A stretch of DNA of 26,537 bases from a virus, in the IMG/VR virus record IMGVR_UViG_3300037189_019624, positions 1-26,537 of that record; one strand, 5' to 3'. How positions within the stretch are numbered: the stretch's first letter is position 1; every line of letters begins with the position of its first letter. The translations under genes were made by a program, and so were the position numbers. The notes under the pieces were generated by a model. It did no database searches. It was not told where the DNA came from and saw nothing but the letters and a program-made list of their open reading frames with translations. This document shows, piece after piece, positions 13,020 to 21,796 of the stretch.

Positions 13020-14177
13020 ATGGCTACTACACTATTCGTCAATGGGCAACCAAATCAAGTTAAGCCTGCAAAAGCTAATAATACTCGTCAACCAGATAAT
13101 TCTGACATTGACGCTATTTTCCGTGGCATGCAAAACATGCGTGGAATGGTTCGTCGGGGACTTTCTGGGCAACCACTTAATCCTGATGGCTCTGATCCAG
13201 GAAATTCTTTTGACCGTTTCATGAGTCAAAATCCTCAGCTTCGAGGAGCTGCTGAGCGTCAAGCACAGTATGACCAACAGCGTAAAAATAACTTTTTGCC
13301 AAATGTTCGTAGTTCAATAGATGCTATGAAACAACAACGTGGTTATACGGATGCACAAGGTAACTTTGTTCCGCCAACTATGCCAGTTGAACCTACGAGC
13401 AAGTATGGCACTGGTAGTGTTCGCTGGTTGCAACCTGGCGAAACAACTCGTGGAACTATGCCTGATCCATTGACTGGAAAAACAGTTTATATGGATGAGT
13501 ATTTGCCACAGCTGGAAAGAACGCAAGAAACCAAGTATGGCAAAGGTTCACGCCAGTATGGTCAAGGTGTTGTTAGAACACCGCAAATTTCTCCGCCCGG
13601 TGGGGCAAACAACGGACGAGTTGGGCCATTGCAAGCTCCGGGAGAGCCGGGCGGAGAAACTATGTTTGGACAATTACCAGAGTATACTAGCTCTGGAATG
13701 CCTGTGAATTATAACCGTGAGCTTGGTTATGGACCAAATAGTGGTCCTCAGTTTAATTGGAATGCTGCTTTAGGTTATAATCAACCTAATCAAGGGCCAC
13801 AGCCTAATTGGAATGCGTCTTTGAACTATTTGCCAAATAGTGGTCCGCAGCAATATCTTTTTGGTCCAAATGAAGGTCCACAGCGTCCAGCAGATTTTGG
13901 CCCTCAATTGCCTAATAGTTCAGGAGAACAACTTATGGCATTAAAACGTTTGTATGGTTTTGGAGGCAATAATAATCCTACTTTGACTGCTTTGGAAGGT
14001 TTGTGGAGTAATCTATTCCCAGGTAGCGACTATGATTATCTTCAACAACTGTTTCCAGGTCTTGTCCATCCTTCAGCTGGTTCAGGTCGAGTTATGACTG
14101 AACTAGCTAAAATGTATCAAAATCCAGCTTATCAAGCTCTTTTTCCTCAAGTTAATCAAAGCGAGTTTTACAAGTAA
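13020..14177 (+). CDS. 385-residue Gly/Pro/Gln/Asn-rich virion protein with GPQ repeats
   Basis: The product begins MATTLFVNGQPNQVKPAKAN and is mostly low complexity, consistent with an extended or disordered virion protein. A helical part (SDIDAIFRGMQNMRGMVRRG) lies near residues 28-47. Residues 236-296 hold repeated GPQ units, two of them followed by an NWNA core. The C-terminal 70 residues look globular (LMALKRLYGFGGNNNPTLTA, then YDYLQQLFPGLVHPSAGSGR). It sits directly before the giant protein gene, so I infer an internal or ejection-related role. A thin fibre or linker protein would also fit the repeat composition. No Cys, no membrane span and no catalytic motif is seen. Confidence 0.62.
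   Translation: MATTLFVNGQPNQVKPAKANNTRQPDNSDIDAIFRGMQNMRGMVRRGLSGQPLNPDGSDPGNSFDRFMSQNPQLRGAAERQAQYDQQRKNNFLPNVRSSIDAMKQQRGYTDAQGNFVPPTMPVEPTSKYGTGSVRWLQPGETTRGTMPDPLTGKTVYMDEYLPQLERTQETKYGKGSRQYGQGVVRTPQISPPGGANNGRVGPLQAPGEPGGETMFGQLPEYTSSGMPVNYNRELGYGPNSGPQFNWNAALGYNQPNQGPQPNWNASLNYLPNSGPQQYLFGPNEGPQRPADFGPQLPNSSGEQLMALKRLYGFGGNNNPTLTALEGLWSNLFPGSDYDYLQQLFPGLVHPSAGSGRVMTELAKMYQNPAYQALFPQVNQSEFYK
13725..13907 (+). repeat. In-frame GPQ / NWNA protein repeat region
   Basis: Residues 236-296 of the 385-residue protein contain five GPQ units: NSGPQFNWNAALGY, NQGPQPNWNASLNY, NSGPQQYLF, NEGPQRPAD and FGPQLPN. The first two carry the NWNA core. The spacing between units shortens from about 17 residues to about 8. 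The DNA is also repetitive (CCAAATAGTGGTCC occurs twice). Confidence 0.7.
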
Positions 14178-14183
14178 TCTTTC

Positions 14184-17100
14184 ATGCCCACTTTTCAACA
14201 AATCTATTCGCAATATAACTCGGCTCGTCAGAAAAACCTTATTGGTCCTGACGAGTCGATTGCTGACTTTGCTAAAAAAGCTTTGGACTTTACCGGTGAT
14301 CCTAGTTATCAATCGGTAGCTGAGGGTGGAACTGTTGGAAACTGGGTGCGGCAGAGGTCTGCGGATTTGACAAATCTGGTAAACGCAGGCCCGGTGGATG
14401 AGTGGACAAGTGAAGCTGTTGGCCGAGTTGGCGATCTGTTTGGAGTTACTCCAGCCGCTTCTCGAGCTATGGGTGCAAGATTGCCACGTATGGCTGTGGA
14501 CTTTTTGCCAATGATGGCCGCAGCTCCTTTTACAGGAGGAGCAAGTTTTATTCCTGCACTAGGAATGGGAGCTACTAGCGCACTTAGTGCTGCAAGTGCT
14601 TATGAAGATACTGGCGAGTTAGGTAGTGCTGTTATTGGAGCTGCTGCGCCTTATCTTGGAACAGCGTTGGCTCAACGTGGCGGACAAGCTGCTTTAGGAT
14701 TAGCAGCAAAATCGCCAATGCTACAAAAACTTGGTTTTACTGGAGGAACCAAGTATGTTAATGCAGCGCTGTCTGAAGCAGAGCGTGCTTTATTAGCTGC
14801 TTCTGGCAATCTTTCAGCGGAAGCTATCGCAGGAACAACTGTAAATAAAACTGTAGTAGACCGGCTTGCAGATAAAGGTCTTGGTTATTTTGGTGGACAG
14901 CTTGCAGCAAACGCTGGGTTTTTTGGACTTGATACCGCTTATCATGGCCCTGCTGCAACTTTTAATCGCGATTACCTTTTTAACTCTCTTGTTGGAAACG
15001 TTGCTTTTGGTTTAGCAGATATTCCACGTGCTTTTAGTGCTAATGTTTTACCGGGTTCTCAAACATTTAACCTCCCCGAAGCTCCTAAGGTCTACAATTC
15101 TCCAGGAGAACAGCGCGCGGTAGAGGCTGCAGCAATGTTCCAGGACCTTAAAGATCCTGTTGCTTTTGAACAACAGCGTAAGAAATACGGCCTTGACATT
15201 GCTGATATTTCTATGAAAACCCAAGAGCTAGCTGAAGCATTGAATGCTAAAGAAATGGGCCTTCGGGTAAACGAAACTGATTTTATCTCTAAGTGGAACA
15301 ACTATGTGGCAAACACTCCTGAAGCTCAAGCAGCTCAGTTTCCCACCATCAAACGCGGCGGAGCTTTTGGTTCTGAGCTTCTAGGCATGAAAGAAGTGCT
15401 GGGTATGGAAAGCTTACCGACCAAAGCACAGGAGATTGTTGCTGGGTTTAAAAAGCAGAACGCTCAGTTGAAAGCCCAGGTTGATGGGGTGGTTAGGAAT
15501 TTAGGCTCGCCAATTAAATACACAGATAGTTTGAACCTTAGCGTGGAAAAGCTTGGCTTGGATGAATTCTTGCGGACTCCGTTAGAACAGCGGGATTATG
15601 CTACGGCATTGAAAGATTCGTGGATTTCGCTGGACGGCGCGGATTTGATTCGTGACATTCATCGAAAGGATGCTGGGTTAAAGCCATTGCGTCCTGATTT
15701 GTATCAGGAGTTTATTGATTTGTTTAAAGGCAAACCAGCCACGTTTACTCCGGACAAACATATGGAGTTGCTGGTTGCTGCAAGCTTGGCGCGGGGTAAG
15801 ACACCTAAGTTTGACTTGTCGAAGAAGCAAGCACAAGAAGCTATTAAGGAAGGCCAAACTGATGAGGTTGTGATTAAGGAAGCGTTGAAAGGAATGGAGG
15901 AGGAGAATAAGGAAACTATAAATACTTTTCGTCCACCTGTTAATACGCCAACTCCAGAAGCTATTGTTGTCGATACAGCAAAGTTGCAAGAACTTCAACA
16001 ACAAAGAGCTTTGCTTGAACAGCAATTAGCAACAGCGCAAGCTGAAGGACGTGAAATTGATGCAAGGCTAGATCAAGAAAATCTTGTAGAGCTTAATAAG
16101 CAACTAGATGAGGCTGATGCTAGGCTCAACAAATTTAATGAATTAAAAACTCAGGCTGAGGAAGCTCCTCCGCAAGTTCAACAAACAATTAGCGATCGAT
16201 TGATTGCTTCTATTCCAGCTAAGTGGCCTGAGAATGTTAAGGCTATTGTGGCGGACTTTTATCGCACTGGAGATGATACTCAGCTGAAAGAAATTGGTAT
16301 CGATAAAGATTCTGCTTTAAGAAAACAAGTTGCTTATCGTAACTTGCGCGAAGCCGATCCTGCTTATGAGCAGCGGTTGGTTGACTGGAACAAAGCTAGA
16401 ACAAAAGCTGATGCAGAGCGTAGGAAAGTTCTTAACACACTTCCGGTTAAACTAGAAACGCTTACTCCTGATATGCAGGAAGTGTTGAGGAACAACCGTG
16501 CAGATGTTCAGCGAATTCCAACTGAGTTTCTCTTGGCAGAAAACTGGAACCGAGTAAAAGATCAGGATGGAAATGAATACTTGATTCCAAAGCCGGAAGG
16601 TGAATTTCAGAGTGCTGAGGGGTTTGCCAAGACTCTGATGGGTAAATTGGTCAGCCCAGAAATGCTTTCTGAGAGTTCAAATGAACTGGTTAAACTAGCT
16701 AAGCTGCTGAACAATCCAGAAATTGGTTATGCAGAAATGGCTGCGGATAATGCACAAGTTTATGGTGCAGCTTCTTACAAGGCTAAACAGATTCTTCTTA
16801 ACACAAAAGCCTTCACCGGTCTCAAAGCCTCTGACCGCGCAGCTTTTGTCTTTGCTCACGAGCAATCTCACATTTCTTTCGCCAAAGCCATCGAAGGCAA
16901 GTATGGTCCCGATGCCAAAATCCAAGCTGAAAAAGCTCTCGCATGGGTAAACGCGGCTGACCCACAGATGAAGAAAAACGTCGAGGACGTTTTGAAAGAA
17001 CTGCATCTTGGCAAAGACCTGGCGCAGATGGATGGCATTCGTGATGTGTTGAATAACCCGGATTCACAGGAATGGCTTGCCAATGTCATGGGCATGTATG

Positions 17101-20100
17101 CTGTGGGGACGGTAAAGAGCCGTGCTCCAAAAGCAGCCTTTGCTATGCTACCGAAGCCGATTAGAGAATTTGCTGATTGGATGGTTGGGCATTTTCAAAG
17201 TCTTGTCAAAGGAGCTCAAAGCTGGATGCGGTTGTCTGGTGGAGATTATCAGGGCGCAAAGAATGTTAAAGACCTATTTGACACAATTCGTCGCTCTTAT
17301 AGGCAGGCTGAATGGGATGCTATGCAGGCAGAGAAGTTTTTGGACATTGAGCCTAGCTCTATGATTGAACGTGGAAATGAGTTTGCATTTGCACGAGATT
17401 ATAGCAAGCTGGGTCAGGTTGGTGATGAGCCTGTTACTGACATGGCTACGATGAAAAAGTTCATTGGTTCCACATGGAATAAGACTATTCAGTCAATGCA
17501 TACTTTGGCGAATACAAATGAGGAACTCTTTGAACCGGTGATGGCTGTGATGAATTCACATTCAGATACGACTAACACCATTGCAGATATTTTTAAAGTA
17601 GTTGCTGGAGAGCTTGATGGAAATGATAAACTTAGAATGACTAATCAAGCTTTTAAACGTGTATTTAGCTCTGAGCCGTTGACTAAGCTGTTTAATGATA
17701 TTCAAATTCGAGCTGAGGTTGCAGGAAAACGAATGATTACCGTAGATCCGCAGACTGGAAAAGAAGTTTTTGACATGACCGCGCTGTCACCTGAACTGCG
17801 TGGTAGGCTTACACAGTTTCAACCGGAGGCTCAAATGGCTTTGGTGACTATGACTGCGCAGGCAGAAAGAGCTAACGGATTGGCACAAAAGAAATTTCTT
17901 GAGTCCTCGTGGAGTAGGTCGATTTCTAATTTTGCCACGTTGCTTGGTGCAAAAACTTCTTTCAATAAGGCTGACTTTAAGAAAGCTCAACCTATTGCTG
18001 AAGGTGTGTTAAATGACTTAAAAGCGGCTAATGAAACTGTGGATACTTTCCAACAATCACAGTTAATGGAGCAGGCGGTTAGCAAACTTTCTGCACTGGA
18101 TGAAACAGATCAGGCTAGAGCAATGGAACAAGCACAGGAAATCTTTAGTCAATATGATGACTTGAAGAAGTTCTATGACGAACGTCCTGCGTTTATGTCT
18201 TTCCGTCGCTATGGTAATGTTAAGCAAAGAATTTCTAAACCAGGTCAACCAGATGATGTTATTGATGCTGATTCAAATGCAGACTTGGTTGAGAAGCTGA
18301 AGTTTTACAAAGCCCAGGGCTGGGAAGAAGTTGGTCCGCGTGAGGTGCCTGATAAGAAACAACGTGGGCAATATAACCTTAATGCGGAGCTGTTGAAAAA
18401 GATGCAGCTGCAAGAGCGCAGGTTTAAAGAAATGATTCAGGAAAGTCCTATTGATGCAGCGGATAAAGCTGCAATCTTGTCTACTAAGACCGCATCTGAA
18501 GTTTTGATTAGCGAAATCAATGCTAAGGAATTGTTTAGACCTACAAAACGCAGGGCGCTGTCTGGTGACCTTGAACGCTTTGATTGGTGGGAACAGTTTC
18601 AGAACTATATTCCCCGCGCGATAGCCTCGGCGCAGAGGGAAGCTCTTAATGCTAAAGTCAACCACTGGATGCAGAATCCAGCTTTGACAGATATGAGGTC
18701 GCAGAAAGATCAATTCCTTGCACTCTTTGAACAAAGCAAGCAGGCTGATCCGGAGTGGGCTAGGAAGTTAAATAAAACGAATGCTGTCTGGCATATCGGA
18801 TGGAACCTTCCTGGGCATATCGCTGAGGTGTTCCAGCCAATGATGTCTGGCGTGCATGAGCTTGTAGCTAAAGGAGAAAGTCTTCCTGGGGCGCTTAAGA
18901 TGTTTGCAAAAGCTGAAAAAGAAACTATTCGGCTGCATGCTTATAAGTTAAAAGACAAGTTCTTTAATCCTGACAAAGCTAAACTTACCATCAACGGTGA
19001 AGACTTTGAAGGCATGCCTGCTGTGTGGCTTAAAGCCAATGGGACAACACCTGAGCAGTTAAACATTGCTCGGATGTTGCAAGCAAAGCGAGATCGAATT
19101 CAAAAAGCTCCATTGAGTGAGTTGAGAGATTTTACTGGAGAAAATCATGCTCGCTTGCAAGATACTTTAGACGGTAAACGGCAGAGGACTTTAGGAGAGA
19201 TTATTGCCAGTCCCTTTACAATGTATGCTAAAGGGGCGATGGATTTTTACTCAAAGTTTACTCAGCACAATGGTGTTGTGACTTTGGTTACAGCGTATAG
19301 AAAGTTCCGCAAAGATGGTTTGTCACATGAAGATGCCATGCAACGCGCGGAGTTGTTTGACCTTACGGTTAATAACTCTGGTGGTAGGCTGGAGCGTCCT
19401 GAAATGTTTGGCAAACTCGGTGGTGCTGGACATATGGTTTATGGCTTGAGTAGTTATATTCGAGGACGCTTTAGCCAGCTGGCAACTTATTACCGTCATG
19501 GTTTTGATGCTAAGCAGTTTGAAGGCAAGCTAACTCCAGCAGAAATGAAATCTGCACGAAAAGCTTTTCAAACCATGATCTTGGCACAGGTCGGTGCTGC
19601 TGGTGTGCTGGGCATGCCTTTTGTCGGAGCTGGAATTGCTCTTATGGAAGAGCTGCTTGGCGAAGATCTCAAAGGTAAAATGATCAACGCATTGGATGAA
19701 GTGACCAACGATCCAACATTGACTAGGGTGTTTACTCATGGCATGATGTCAACATTGTCTGAGAGCCTTGGGGTTCCTGCAGATTTACATTCTCGCTTCG
19801 CTTTGAGTTCTTTCCTTGGGACGAATTCCTACGATGGTATGAGTGCCAAGTCATTCATGGGTCCATCGGTTGCAATGCTTGACTCGATGTTCAATCTTGG
19901 TGGTCAGATTGCTCAAGGTGAGGGCTTGGAGAAAGCTTTGACTGTTGCTGGTCCTGGTGGGGTTAAGCGTTTGGCCGAGGCTTTGAGTGAGGACTTTCAA
20001 CGGAACAATCCTGAGGGTAACCTGGCAATGTCAATGCTTGGCTTTAGGTCTAGCCAGCAGATGAAACAGCGTGAACGAGAACAGATTCTGCGTAAGCAAG

Positions 20101-20531
20101 AATTAGAAGCACGAAAAGAACTGACTAAATCAGCTACTGAGATTTCTAAAGCAATGGCATTGAGCCCGCGCCAGGGTCGCATGCAGCTAATGATGGAAGC
20201 AGATAGATTGCTGCCGCAAGGATTGGATCAGCAGGCGATAATTAAACAGCGCCAGCAGAATGTCCGAGACTTGATTAACAAAGTTGCAACAATTGAAGCT
20301 GATAAAGTTGGACCTCAAGACGTTCGTAGGGAAATTTCTGGGCGCGTAGCTCCGCTGGCAAGCCAAACCGCTCAGTCAATGGGAGTGCAAATGCCGAATC
20401 CGGTTGAACTTGCCCGCGCCTTGGCACAACAACAAACGCGTTCTAAACTGGGCGCGACGGTTAGCCAACGACCAATTAAGAACGCGATGTTGAGAGAGAT
20501 GCAGTGGGAGAAAAATCCCTGGGACTTCTAG
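14184..20531 (+). CDS. Giant internal virion (ejection) protein with a zinc-metallopeptidase motif
   Basis: The 2115-residue product is the largest in the window and closes the virion module. Residues 105-176 are Gly/Ala-rich and hydrophobic (DFLPMMAAAPFTGGASFIPA and onward), possibly membrane-interacting. Residues 600-660 form a coiled coil (KLQELQQQRALLEQQLATAQ). A metallopeptidase-like domain follows at about 850-965: KAKQILLNTKAF, then HEQSH at 892-896 (an HExxH zinc site), and EWLANVMGMY with E963 as a plausible third ligand. A second hydrophobic stretch lies at 1795-1826 (AQVGAAGVLGMPFVGAGIAL). The rest is long and helical, with a charged C-terminal part resembling large polyvalent phage proteins. 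By size and place it should be injected with the DNA and help cross the cell envelope. The gene starts six bases after the previous stop. The protease role is inference from motifs. Confidence 0.86.
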   Translation: MPTFQQIYSQYNSARQKNLIGPDESIADFAKKALDFTGDPSYQSVAEGGTVGNWVRQRSADLTNLVNAGPVDEWTSEAVGRVGDLFGVTPAASRAMGARLPRMAVDFLPMMAAAPFTGGASFIPALGMGATSALSAASAYEDTGELGSAVIGAAAPYLGTALAQRGGQAALGLAAKSPMLQKLGFTGGTKYVNAALSEAERALLAASGNLSAEAIAGTTVNKTVVDRLADKGLGYFGGQLAANAGFFGLDTAYHGPAATFNRDYLFNSLVGNVAFGLADIPRAFSANVLPGSQTFNLPEAPKVYNSPGEQRAVEAAAMFQDLKDPVAFEQQRKKYGLDIADISMKTQELAEALNAKEMGLRVNETDFISKWNNYVANTPEAQAAQFPTIKRGGAFGSELLGMKEVLGMESLPTKAQEIVAGFKKQNAQLKAQVDGVVRNLGSPIKYTDSLNLSVEKLGLDEFLRTPLEQRDYATALKDSWISLDGADLIRDIHRKDAGLKPLRPDLYQEFIDLFKGKPATFTPDKHMELLVAASLARGKTPKFDLSKKQAQEAIKEGQTDEVVIKEALKGMEEENKETINTFRPPVNTPTPEAIVVDTAKLQELQQQRALLEQQLATAQAEGREIDARLDQENLVELNKQLDEADARLNKFNELKTQAEEAPPQVQQTISDRLIASIPAKWPENVKAIVADFYRTGDDTQLKEIGIDKDSALRKQVAYRNLREADPAYEQRLVDWNKARTKADAERRKVLNTLPVKLETLTPDMQEVLRNNRADVQRIPTEFLLAENWNRVKDQDGNEYLIPKPEGEFQSAEGFAKTLMGKLVSPEMLSESSNELVKLAKLLNNPEIGYAEMAADNAQVYGAASYKAKQILLNTKAFTGLKASDRAAFVFAHEQSHISFAKAIEGKYGPDAKIQAEKALAWVNAADPQMKKNVEDVLKELHLGKDLAQMDGIRDVLNNPDSQEWLANVMGMYAVGTVKSRAPKAAFAMLPKPIREFADWMVGHFQSLVKGAQSWMRLSGGDYQGAKNVKDLFDTIRRSYRQAEWDAMQAEKFLDIEPSSMIERGNEFAFARDYSKLGQVGDEPVTDMATMKKFIGSTWNKTIQSMHTLANTNEELFEPVMAVMNSHSDTTNTIADIFKVVAGELDGNDKLRMTNQAFKRVFSSEPLTKLFNDIQIRAEVAGKRMITVDPQTGKEVFDMTALSPELRGRLTQFQPEAQMALVTMTAQAERANGLAQKKFLESSWSRSISNFATLLGAKTSFNKADFKKAQPIAEGVLNDLKAANETVDTFQQSQLMEQAVSKLSALDETDQARAMEQAQEIFSQYDDLKKFYDERPAFMSFRRYGNVKQRISKPGQPDDVIDADSNADLVEKLKFYKAQGWEEVGPREVPDKKQRGQYNLNAELLKKMQLQERRFKEMIQESPIDAADKAAILSTKTASEVLISEINAKELFRPTKRRALSGDLERFDWWEQFQNYIPRAIASAQREALNAKVNHWMQNPALTDMRSQKDQFLALFEQSKQADPEWARKLNKTNAVWHIGWNLPGHIAEVFQPMMSGVHELVAKGESLPGALKMFAKAEKETIRLHAYKLKDKFFNPDKAKLTINGEDFEGMPAVWLKANGTTPEQLNIARMLQAKRDRIQKAPLSELRDFTGENHARLQDTLDGKRQRTLGEIIASPFTMYAKGAMDFYSKFTQHNGVVTLVTAYRKFRKDGLSHEDAMQRAELFDLTVNNSGGRLERPEMFGKLGGAGHMVYGLSSYIRGRFSQLATYYRHGFDAKQFEGKLTPAEMKSARKAFQTMILAQVGAAGVLGMPFVGAGIALMEELLGEDLKGKMINALDEVTNDPTLTRVFTHGMMSTLSESLGVPADLHSRFALSSFLGTNSYDGMSAKSFMGPSVAMLDSMFNLGGQIAQGEGLEKALTVAGPGGVKRLAEALSEDFQRNNPEGNLAMSMLGFRSSQQMKQREREQILRKQELEARKELTKSATEISKAMALSPRQGRMQLMMEADRLLPQGLDQQAIIKQRQQNVRDLINKVATIEADKVGPQDVRREISGRVAPLASQTAQSMGVQMPNPVELARALAQQQTRSKLGATVSQRPIKNAMLREMQWEKNPWDF
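20528..20531. other. Overlapping stop codons of the two convergent arms
   Basis: The four bases CTAG hold the TAG of the giant virion gene (plus strand, 20529-20531) and the TAG of the helicase-like gene (minus strand, read from CTA at 20528-20530). There is no intergenic space, so any terminator hairpin for either arm would have to lie inside the opposing gene. Confidence 0.9.
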
Positions 20532-21796
20532 TCTTTCTTCTTCAAAGCCATATAAAACTCAGGTGTTGTAATAGCCTGAACCGCTTGACCGTTATCGAAC
20601 GTAGCAGTTACCTGCTTGATTTGTTCGATAGCGGTCATTTGGTCTATAAGCGTGTCGATGTCTTTTTGCTGAGCATGACTGAGAAACGCTGCATAGATTT
20701 TCTTTCTAGTGACGTAGTGAGGTGGGCGTTCGACATGCAGACGAATAAACTGCTGGATGCCTGCCATAGTTGCTGCGTGCGGATTACGACCAACTCCAGC
20801 AAAGATCGTGTCAATGTGCTGTTGTGCATCGGTGACAAGATCCACTGCAAGCTGCATATCTTCTTCATCTAAGATAAGCGTGTCAGAATAAGATAACCTG
20901 GTAAGCATAGCAACTTTGATAACTTGAACTGATTTACTCTGCAAGAAGTTTTGCTGAGCCGATGAAGTGGCGCTTTCCAACTCGTGAAAGTTTTTAGCAT
21001 ACCATTTGTTGTAAATCTTTTTACCAAGGTCACTAAAATCAAACTTACCTATGAGCGTTTGAATTCTCTGTCCGTGCTCGATAAGCACACGCTCAGCTTC
21101 AATCTGCTTTTCGGTAATAACCGGCTCAGGAACTGGCTTGGAGTTTCTATTAGCAAAGATATAAATAGTTCTACGAGAAAAACCACCAGAGAGAGCATTC
21201 TCGTTAATCAACGATCGAGTCAGCTCCGGTGTCATGCATCCAAGCAAAGTGATGTATGGGTAAGGAAGATTTACCGAGCCACGAGAGATAGTGGCTGCAT
21301 CAAAGGTGGGCTGTGGATTATAGATTTCTGTGAGAAGCTGAATCCAGGCTAGAGGGTCACCGCCGACTTGGACGAGGTTAACAAACTCGTCAGAGAAGAC
21401 GGCAGCTTTGGTGTAGTTTCTGGGTTTGTCATTCCACTTGTAAGTCATGAGGCAAGGAGATGGGACACGGTCGCCTTGTTTGTTTTTGTGCCCAGCCATG
21501 AATTCAACAAAAGCTTCTTTGGAGGATGAAGCTGGAGCCATAGGGAGAGGTTGTTTGGGTGTGGAAATCTTGCCTACAAGACGTTTGGCAATGTCTTTGG
21601 CTGTGGACTTTTTGATCCCAGGCGGGCCAACGAACATGATGTATAGGTTGGGTTGAATGTTGCCAATGGGTCCCATGTCTTTCCAAAGGTTAGGGCCGCA
21701 ACAGGAAGATAGAACGGCGTAGGCTCCCCATGCATGGAAAGAATCAGGAGCTTCGTTGCCGGAAGAGTAGATTTGGTAGGCTTCTAGAAAGTTCAT
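20528..21796 (-). CDS. DUF3987-like P-loop ATPase, probable replicative helicase
   Basis: The 422-residue protein has Walker A GPPGIKKST at residues 57-65, a Walker B-like strand VFSDEF at 133-138, a polar sensor strand LLGCMTPE at 184-191 and a probable arginine finger in GGFSRRTIYIF (R208/R209). This motif order matches DUF3987/YfjI-like phage and plasmid ATPases, often fused to or paired with primases. The early HAWGAYAVLSSCCGPNLW segment is also typical of that group. No primase domain (zinc finger or TOPRIM) is visible, so a primase would be encoded elsewhere or be absent. The start overlaps the ligase stop by one base (TAATG), so the two are translationally linked. Unwinding DNA ahead of the family A polymerase is the inferred role. 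Confidence 0.75.
   Translation of the reverse strand: MNFLEAYQIYSSGNEAPDSFHAWGAYAVLSSCCGPNLWKDMGPIGNIQPNLYIMFVGPPGIKKSTAKDIAKRLVGKISTPKQPLPMAPASSSKEAFVEFMAGHKNKQGDRVPSPCLMTYKWNDKPRNYTKAAVFSDEFVNLVQVGGDPLAWIQLLTEIYNPQPTFDAATISRGSVNLPYPYITLLGCMTPELTRSLINENALSGGFSRRTIYIFANRNSKPVPEPVITEKQIEAERVLIEHGQRIQTLIGKFDFSDLGKKIYNKWYAKNFHELESATSSAQQNFLQSKSVQVIKVAMLTRLSYSDTLILDEEDMQLAVDLVTDAQQHIDTIFAGVGRNPHAATMAGIQQFIRLHVERPPHYVTRKKIYAAFLSHAQQKDIDTLIDQMTAIEQIKQVTATFDNGQAVQAITTPEFYMALKKKD

Noticed and set aside
14184-20531. Giant protein as an N4-like virion RNA polymerase
   Set aside because: I found no polymerase catalytic motifs; the protein is shorter than N4 virion RNA polymerase and shows a metallopeptidase motif instead.
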